A DNA stretch of 64,000 nucleotides from Bactericera cockerelli (taxonomy: Eukaryota > Arthropoda > Insecta > Hemiptera > Triozidae), in NCBI GenBank assembly GCA_024516035.1, contig CM044955.1, positions 43,156,592 to 43,220,591 of the forward strand. Reading direction: 5' to 3'. The notes beneath the pieces were generated by a model. The model saw only the letters and a list, made by a program, of their open reading frames with translations. It was not told the DNA's origin and did no database searches. Each line of letters begins with the position of its first letter. The stretch's first letter is position 1. This document shows positions 58,136-64,000 of the stretch, one piece after another. The position numbers and the translations under genes are program-made.

Positions 58136-61100
58136 TTACATGAGAGACTGGGAGTCGTCATCGTCCGAGTAGCGGTCCAGGTATCTGTAGGCAACACTGC
58201 GGGTGGTGCACTGGCGGGCGGGCCGCTGCGCTATGGGGGCCCCCTGCTCCTCGTAGCCCGCGTTGATCATAGTCGAGGCCTCACGCGGCCTCTTGCCCTT
58301 GGGCTTGCGGGCCGGGGCCGCAGGTCGGACCATGGGCTGCGGCTCCTCGTAGTGATGCTGCATCCTGGGTAGGAAATAAATGTGAACGTTATCATATTTG
58401 TGTTATTATTCTATTAGTTTTTTTTTAAGTTATCATATTTGTGTTAATCACAACTACTCAAACTCGCTTTACTAAGTCTACGCTGAAACCGGGACTTGAA
58501 CCACCGACCTCCAGGTTACAAGTCCGCCGCCTTATCGATCAAGCTACTGAGGTCGGTTGTACTATGTAGAATACTAGTTACTATTCTATTATGTACAACG
58601 TTGGTTAGTAACGCAGAATTACAGGAGTTTTATATATATATAAAAAAAAAATGTAATATTTCATTGCAAATATTTTGATATTTGCAATGAAATATATTAT
58701 TAGAAACAAAATAAAATATTCTGTTATGCCGGGTCCACACTAAGCGAACATTGTTAGCTAACAATGTTCGCTTAGTGTGGACCCGGCATTAGGAAAAACT
58801 TATAATTACACACAACTCTTGCTAAAACAAATAGAAATCGAAATAATTTGAAGATAAAAAACAAACACTTGGCTTTTTTATCTTCAAATTATTTGGAAAT
58901 TATCTGCCCATAATCCTGCCACTTGAAATTTACGAGTGGGCCCTGTAACATGCAAAGTATAGAGCGTTCATTCCGAACCCACCACGGCCTCGTTCCAAAG
59001 AGCTTTCTTACTCTCATAATCCCCCAAATCTCACAACACTCGTGTGCTTAATACCAGTCTAGTGATGATCTTTTCAACTGCGTCTACTCTCAGTTGTGAC
59101 ACAGAGGTGAAGTTCCTCGCATTCAGGAGAACGTCTTGAGATCTCCTCATATTGCGCGAAGCTATCAAAGCTTGCGTTGGCAACCATGTCTGACCTGCTT
59201 ACAACACTCGGCTGGGGTTATTTGAACAAAATTTAACAGTTGAAAGGGAGTTTTGGGGATTCTGAGAGTGAGAATGAGTTCTAGAAACACTCTCCACTCT
59301 CATAATCTCCCTTTCAACCGTCACACAAAGCCCTCTGATAGGTTAATTTGAACGCAATAACCAATCACAGTGAGTTCTGTTGCAGTTGAACGGAGATTCG
59401 GGGACTCCGAGAGTGGAGATTGTTTCTGGAATGGGCTACTACAGATCCCTTGAGTTAAACGTCGACCTTCCTTTCAACTGCATGGTAATATCACGAAGCA
59501 GGTTTTACCCTCCATTCGCTGGAAACTCACAACTCAGCTACTCAAATTAGAGGGTTCGAATTTGAAGGGTTACCCACCAAGTCCTAGCCTTGCTGGACAA
59601 TGCTCAACTGAGATACGAGGACTGGTGTTAGGCAAATTTTCTTTCCTAAAAAATCCTTAATTTCGTCTTTGAAAGATCTCTTGCTTAGTACTAGAATTTC
59701 TTTGGATTACTTACGGGAAATCATTGTCATCGAGAGATAGATTGTCCATGTCCAAATCCTCATGTTCCTCTTCTGTGGAGAGAGAGAAGAAAAAATCGTA
59801 GATGAGTTTAGTCTATGGTACGAGTCCTTAATGATAGCATTAAAATTAAAATAACAACACCTGTTCCGCCTGTGCTCTCTGACTCTGTCGAGAGTGTTGC
59901 CTATCTATTCCTAATTAATTATTTTTTAGTAAATCCTAATTAATTCCTATATCTAATTAAAATAGGAATTTATGACATGATTTGAAAACGTGTAATCGAC
60001 GCGAACGACCTACTTTAACACGGAATTAAAGCGCCTTGTTAGAAAAAGTAAAAGAAAGAACATTTTTTGTAGGTTTAAAACCCTGCATGGCAAAGAAATG
60101 TTTATTATGAATCGACATCAAAAATAGGTAATGTTAATCTATTGACATTTGAATTGATGTTAGTTGGTTAGTCTTTGACGTCGATGTGTTGTTCCTATGA
60201 TTTTTTAAAGAACTTACTAAGGTAATTAGTAAGTTTTATGTCAAAAGTCTTTATTTAGTCTTTAAGGACTAAATAAAGGACTCGACGAAGTCCTTTATTT
60301 AGTCCTTGAAGACTAACTTCAAGGACTAAAATTTCAATTTTCAATTCATTCTTGACTATCAATACCAATGACTTGTTTGATGAAATTTTGTTAAATAATT
60401 ATACAAAAAAAGCAGTTAGTCGAGTAAAGAAAATCATTGATACATTGACAGGCACCCTGTAGCGCACTTACCTACGTCCTTCTTCTTCCTCGAGTAGTTC
60501 TTCTTACTTCCCATGGTGGGAACTTCCGAGTCACCGTGTAGCAGAGAATTCTTGTACAATTCCAGGGGTTGCCAGTCTTCATTCTTGAATCGAGAGTTGA
60601 TCTTCTTGTTGAGGAAATTCAATCTAGAGGATGAGTGAGGAAGAGGATTTTTGTAATCGTCATTTATTTATTTATTTATTTACACTTTATTAATAGGACA
60701 TATTATATACAATACAAATAATTACAAATTAAAATACAATAGAATAGAAAAAAATAAATAAATATTTACATAATATATGTCCTAACTAAAGGGCGGGGTT
60801 TATTGCCTTAGGCAATCTCTTCCACCCAACTCTTCATTGTCATGATTATTAATATTGAGATAGATAATGAACTTTAGTCTCAAGTTAGGTTGCTAGGGGG
60901 TTTACCTCCCGTAAGTAGTTTACCTCCCTTAAGCCACAGTACACTTTACAACTAGGTATTTAACAAGGTCTTAAAATAAGAAGAGTTTGCCAAGGTATTG
61001 GTGGTGAGGATATCATTACCACTGATAATTAAAGTTGTAACAAGACTGTTTTAGACTTCAATTGTCTGTAAATTGTTTTGACCCTCTTTACAAATCATTA

Positions 61101-63816
61101 ATCATTGATGTTGTATAGTAAAAGATTGTCCAGGAGGCAAAGAGAAGTATTTTTTATTTGTGTACCAACTTTACTCGATAATAAACTGATAAATAGATAG
61201 ATGCCCAGATATATTATTTTTTTATGCAAAAAAAAAGTTTTTTTTATATACAAAAAATAGAATAGAATATAACTTGTTTATACTGCCGAGGTAAGACTGA
61301 AAAGTCCCTTCACTCCAGCAGTCAAACAGGTCTTATGTACATATTTCATGGGTAAGTATTTACAATTTCATTTATGAAAACCATGTTTACTCTTTAAGAA
61401 CAACTGAAAAAGGAAAACACACTACTTCCTACAGATACTCGGAAGTAGTGTGAATTGTTAGGTTGCTAACTTCCTACAGATACTCTTCTCTTAGAAGCTC
61501 TTCAAAGCTTAGGAGAAGTACTTTGTATAAATGTTTCTTTATAAAGAAAATAAATAAATAAACTATTAAACTGTAAAAAAAATAGCACTCACATGAGCCG
61601 CTTGTCCTGTCGGATCAGCTTGTTGGTGAACTCAGCCAGCACCTCCAGGAAGGCCAGATAGGGGGGCACCTCGTCCTCCAGTAGCATCATCCTCCCGTCA
61701 CGCGGGCTGCACGCGAACTCAATCCCGCGCCGGTGCAGCACGGTCACCGCCTCACGGTTCTTCATCGCGTCCAGACCGAACGACAGCGCGAACCGCTTGG
61801 CCAGCTCCTGAGGGAATGATAGTATGAATATATTTAAAAAAAAAACATAACTAGAGGAAAAATAATTTCAATGTTTTTTTTTTTGTTGGTTTTAACGTCG
61901 CTTTCAACTGCATGGTCATATCACGACGGGTATTTCAATGTTTATTTTAAAGGAAATATAAACATTAGAGGAAAACGCGTTTCAATGTTGATTTCAAATG
62001 AAATATATAAGTGCATTAATTTTTACCATTTTCTTCTTGATGCAGAGGATTGGTTTAGCATTCCAGAGAGGAAACGCAGCTTCATTTTTGGGAGCAATTC
62101 CAAAAACTGGAGTTATGGATGAAATGTTTTATGTTTAATAAAAATGTACAAGTACATACTTATATTTTAACACATATTACAAGCAAAGTAAATAAATTAA
62201 TTTAAATATTTTAGGGAATAATAAATAAAAGAAACATTGTACTTATTTTAAGAAAATACATAAGAATTACATGTGCACCCAAACTGTCGAAATTAAACCA
62301 TAATAATATTTTGGCATAATATAAAAAAAGAGTATATTAATATTTTAAGGAAATATGTATAGGTATGTACCTTCAAGCTGTTGAATTCGTTGCTATGTCT
62401 AAAGTTTGTCTCTGGCAGCTCTTTGTAGAGGAGCGTGAGACTGAGGACCATTGTGCAGGCACAGGTGACTTTGTTGATCTGAAAGAACAAAACGATCAAA
62501 TTAACGAGTTTCTTTTTTTTAAATTAAAATATTTAATAGTTACAATATTGTGATATGCTGTAGTAAACTGGCCTTAGTAGCTTGATTAAAAGGGCGGCAG
62601 ACTTGTACCCTGGAGTTTGGTGGTTCGAGAATCATGTTTGGTAGAAAAAATTATTAGTGTGAGTTTGAGTGATTGTCAAACTTTTCTATGACATCATGAT
62701 AGTGATTAACACAAATATTTTAACTTTTAATAACTAAAAACAAACATTATAAAGATTTTATAGTAACGATTTTACTTATAGCCTAAACTGTGACCAAATT
62801 GTTGTGCGAGGATTTGCATTCGGTTTAATACTCTAAAATGCATTATTCAGAACCGTGAGGTAAAGTGAGGTAGTGTGAGGTTCTATAATCAGTATGCAAC
62901 TAGGTAAGTGGTCTAGCTATTTGACAGTAAACATAGTCTAACTAACGGGCTATAAATAAAAAGATTGTGTGAATGGCTCATTACACCAATTTTTATCGTA
63001 AAAATAATTTATGGCCGGGTCAAGATGAGCCTACCAGGTCCCTGCTCATGTATATTAATATAGGTGAGCAGGAACCTGACAGCCGTATCTCGACCCGGCC
63101 ATTAGTTCAGCAACGTCCAGCGAGGTAAATACTTGGTGAGTGACCACCCAGTTCGAACCATTCATGATGCTGGCTATTACTTTTCAGGAATTACAGGTTA
63201 ATTTGGCCTATCTAGAGTTGTGAAGCCTCATCTCATGTTTATTTATATACGTGAGCAGGAACCTGACAGCCACATCTCGACTCGGCCATTAGTTAAGCAA
63301 CGTCCAGCGAGGTAAATACTTGGTGAGTGACCACCCAGTTCGAACGTTCATGATGCTGGCTATTACTTTTAAGGAATTACAGGTTAATTATCTAGTAATT
63401 AACTGTACATCTAGTACAACTTCTCACTTTTCTGTTTATACTGATTAAAATATTAGAGAGGTTAGTTGATGTCATTAATATTCAGAAATATTACCTGCTG
63501 ATGAGAGCAAATAAGCTCGAAACAGCTGTCCAGGTATGTTCTGATACTCATGTACATCTAGTGCAACTTCTCACTTTTCTGTTTATACTGATACTGAATT
63601 TGGCCTATCTAGAGTTGTGAAGCCTCACCTCGCGCGCCTTGCCCACACTGGTCTTGATGATGTCCCCGTACGTGTTGTACGACTTGACGTAGTGCTTGAA
63701 CACGCCGGCAGCGCAGGTGGTGGGAATCATCCCGTACACCACCAGCTTGCAGAACGAGGCCAGGAAGTTGCGGCGCTTGTGCAGCTCCTCTATCTTGGAG
63801 TGTTCGTCCAGGTCGT
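58136..63816 (-). CDS. STAG: Cohesin subunit STAG/SA (stromalin), C-terminal part
   Basis: Six minus-strand exons in transcript order: 63,816-63,629; 62,478-62,371; 61,807-61,593; 60,623-60,472; 59,772-59,715; 58,364-58,136 (stop TAA at 58,136-58,138). They give about 316 residues in frame, with GT/AG junctions. STAG proteins bind the RAD21 kleisin and hold cohesin on chromatin in the nucleus. Family matches by eye to vertebrate STAG1/2: DEHSKIEELHKRRNFLASFC, FKHYVKSYNTYGDIIKTSVG, ELAKRFALSFGLDAMKNREA, then PPYLAFLEVLAEF. The tail is less conserved, with a basic patch (RKPKGKRP) and acidic ends (EEEHEDLDMDNLSLDDNDF; SDDDDSQSLM). The usual protein is about 1,100-1,250 residues, so roughly the first three quarters lie beyond the window. 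The first exon shown opens with a split codon. The last exon has GC-rich codon use unlike its AT-rich surroundings. Confidence 0.95.
58400..58560 (-). mobile_element. SINE-E, inverted, in the STAG last intron
   Basis: On the minus strand: ctcagtagcttgatcgataa, ggcggcggacttgtaacctg, gaggtcggtggttcaagtcc, and the 'gattaacacaaatatgataac'-type tail. It is a good copy. Confidence 0.8.
58664..58700. repeat. Hairpin
   Basis: 'atatttcattgcaaatat' pairs with its inverse across a 4-bp loop. It lies in the last STAG intron next to two further palindromes. Confidence 0.75.
58736..58799. repeat. Perfect 64-bp palindrome
   Basis: Two 32-bp arms without a spacer and without mismatch. The outer part is atgccgggtccacac and the centre is gttagctaac. 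In RNA it would fold into a very stable hairpin of the pre-miRNA size class. A looser 'ggccgggtc' palindrome lies at 63,011-63,102. Positions 58,830-58,900 hold a third, imperfect hairpin. Confidence 0.95.
58975..59445. mobile_element. MITE family M, two tandem or nested copies
   Basis: 'actctcataatccccc' and 'ttggggattctgagagtgag' form one inverted pair (58,990-59,275). 'ctccactctcataatctccc' and 'gagattcggggactccgag' form the next (59,285-59,430). They enclose 'aaccaatcacagtgag' and 'gatctcctcatattgcg'-type interiors. A further relic is at 21,470. Confidence 0.6.
59470..59635 (-). mobile_element. 5S-derived SINE, old copy in STAG intron
   Basis: 'caactgcatggtaatatcac', 'ccattcgctggaaactcac' and 'gttacccaccaagtcctagc' with 'tgctggacaatgctcaactg' follow the minus-strand SINE order with many substitutions. 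Part of the tail is deleted. Confidence 0.65.
60210..60330. repeat. Nested hairpins
   Basis: 'agtcctttatttagtccttg' and 'agtctttaaggactaaataa' repeat and pair with each other, and 'aacttactaa' pairs with 'ttagtaagtt'. They sit in the STAG intron just downstream of the 60,472-60,623 exon. Confidence 0.6.
60665..60850 (-). mobile_element. Non-LTR retrotransposon 3' end with (TAAA)n tail, in STAG intron
   Basis: On the minus strand: 'gttgggtggaagagattgcc' (VGWKRLP frame), stop, AT-rich 3' UTR with 'aataggacata'-type words, then an (aaat)n simple repeat. The simple-repeat tail fits a LINE 3' end. The same end occurs at 20,590 and 2,235. Confidence 0.55.
61418..61452. repeat. Hairpin
   Basis: 'cacactacttcc' pairs with 'ggaagtagtgtg' over an 11-bp loop. 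The loop 'tacagatactc' and one arm recur just downstream (cttcctacagatactc at about 61,471). Confidence 0.75.
61888..61935 (-). mobile_element. 5S-derived SINE fragment
   Basis: 'gttttaacgtcgctttcaac' and 'tgcatggtcatatcacgacg' match the 3' tail of the SINE in minus orientation. The 5S head is absent. It sits in the STAG intron about 80 bp upstream of the 61,593-61,807 exon. Confidence 0.7.
62567..62735 (+). mobile_element. SINE-E, decayed
   Basis: 'actggccttagtagcttgat', 'agacttgtaccctggagttt', 'ggtggttcgagaatc' and 'gtgattaacacaaatatttt' preserve the family order in the STAG intron. Confidence 0.7.
63011..63385. repeat. Duplicated segment with foldback and partial 5S-SINE
   Basis: A foldback at 63,011-63,102 (atggccgggtc to gacccggccat) is followed by 'gcaacgtccagcgaggtaaa' and 'cttggtgagtgaccacccag', the middle of a 5S-like head. 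The right part of the foldback and the 5S-like part are repeated at 63,238-63,385. It lies in the STAG intron. Confidence 0.75.
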
Positions 63817-63877
63817 CTGTCGCCGGACATGGAACAAGAGACAGTCGATCAGTTGTCGTAACGAGAGAACCAGAGAT

Positions 63878-63998
63878 CTCCGTGGCTCAGTGGTTAAGAG
63901 CATTGGTTGCTGACCCGGAGGTTGCGGGTTCGAATCCCGGCCGGAGCGGAAAATTCTTACCGAGTTTTTCAGTTTCCGGAATGGCATGGATGTAGAGG
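63878..63998 (+). mobile_element. SINE-F, tRNA-derived head
   Basis: 'ctccgtggctcagtggttaa', 'gagcattggttgctgacccg' and 'gaggttgcgggttcgaatcc', then 'cggccggag', form a tRNA-like fold with ctccg/cggag ends. The following 'ttcagtttccggaatggcat' looks like a SINE body. Only this copy is in the window. Confidence 0.65.
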
Positions 63999-64000
63999 TA

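Noticed and set aside
63609..63830. 73-codon minus frame
   Set aside because: It is a shadow of the STAG exon in another frame. The true frame reads DEHSKIEELHKRR.

Overview
This is a 64-kb piece of an animal nuclear genome. It is AT-rich and intron-bearing, with GT/AG splice sites, very heavy repeat content and no bacterial-style gene packing. Several tRNA-derived SINE families, a 5S rRNA-derived SINE, Helitron-like elements and TA-flanked MITEs suggest an arthropod, most likely an insect and possibly a hemipteran. The species assignment is inference from general repeat style, not from a diagnostic gene.

Two conserved genes were recognised. RPA1, the large subunit of the single-stranded-DNA-binding complex RPA, lies on the + strand at 39,911-53,867. 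All twelve coding exons join in frame to 597 codons plus stop. The 3' part of a cohesin STAG/SA (stromalin) subunit lies on the - strand at 58,136-63,816, as six exons that end with the native stop; its 5' part is beyond the right edge. The two genes converge. Both act in chromosome replication and cohesion, but nothing here shows a functional link.

Layout. 1-2,430: SINEs, two Helitron-like elements and pieces of a dispersed repeat called family E here. 2,540-7,060: a head-to-head array of about 790-bp monomers, interrupted by a young 5S-derived SINE with a 12-bp target duplication. 7,070-10,515: a 39-bp minisatellite inside a three-copy composite repeat whose middle looks like unpolished long-read sequence. 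10,625-39,510: mostly gene-poor sequence. It holds an open reading frame split by a TA-flanked MITE (12,965-13,642), a long-TIR Tc1/mariner-type deletion derivative (23,486-24,395) and a 3.8-kb element with inverted ends (34,019-37,785). 39,911-53,867: RPA1. 55,360-57,420: gene-free. 57,430-64,000: STAG, with MITEs, palindromes and SINE relics in its introns and 3' region.

The most striking observation is in RPA1. Three minisatellites with 40-42 bp periods each abut a splice junction and copy it. Ten decoy acceptors precede exon 6, five extra donor-like copies follow exon 6, and twelve decoy acceptors precede exon 8. In all three the true junction is in register with the array. I know of no standard name for this arrangement.
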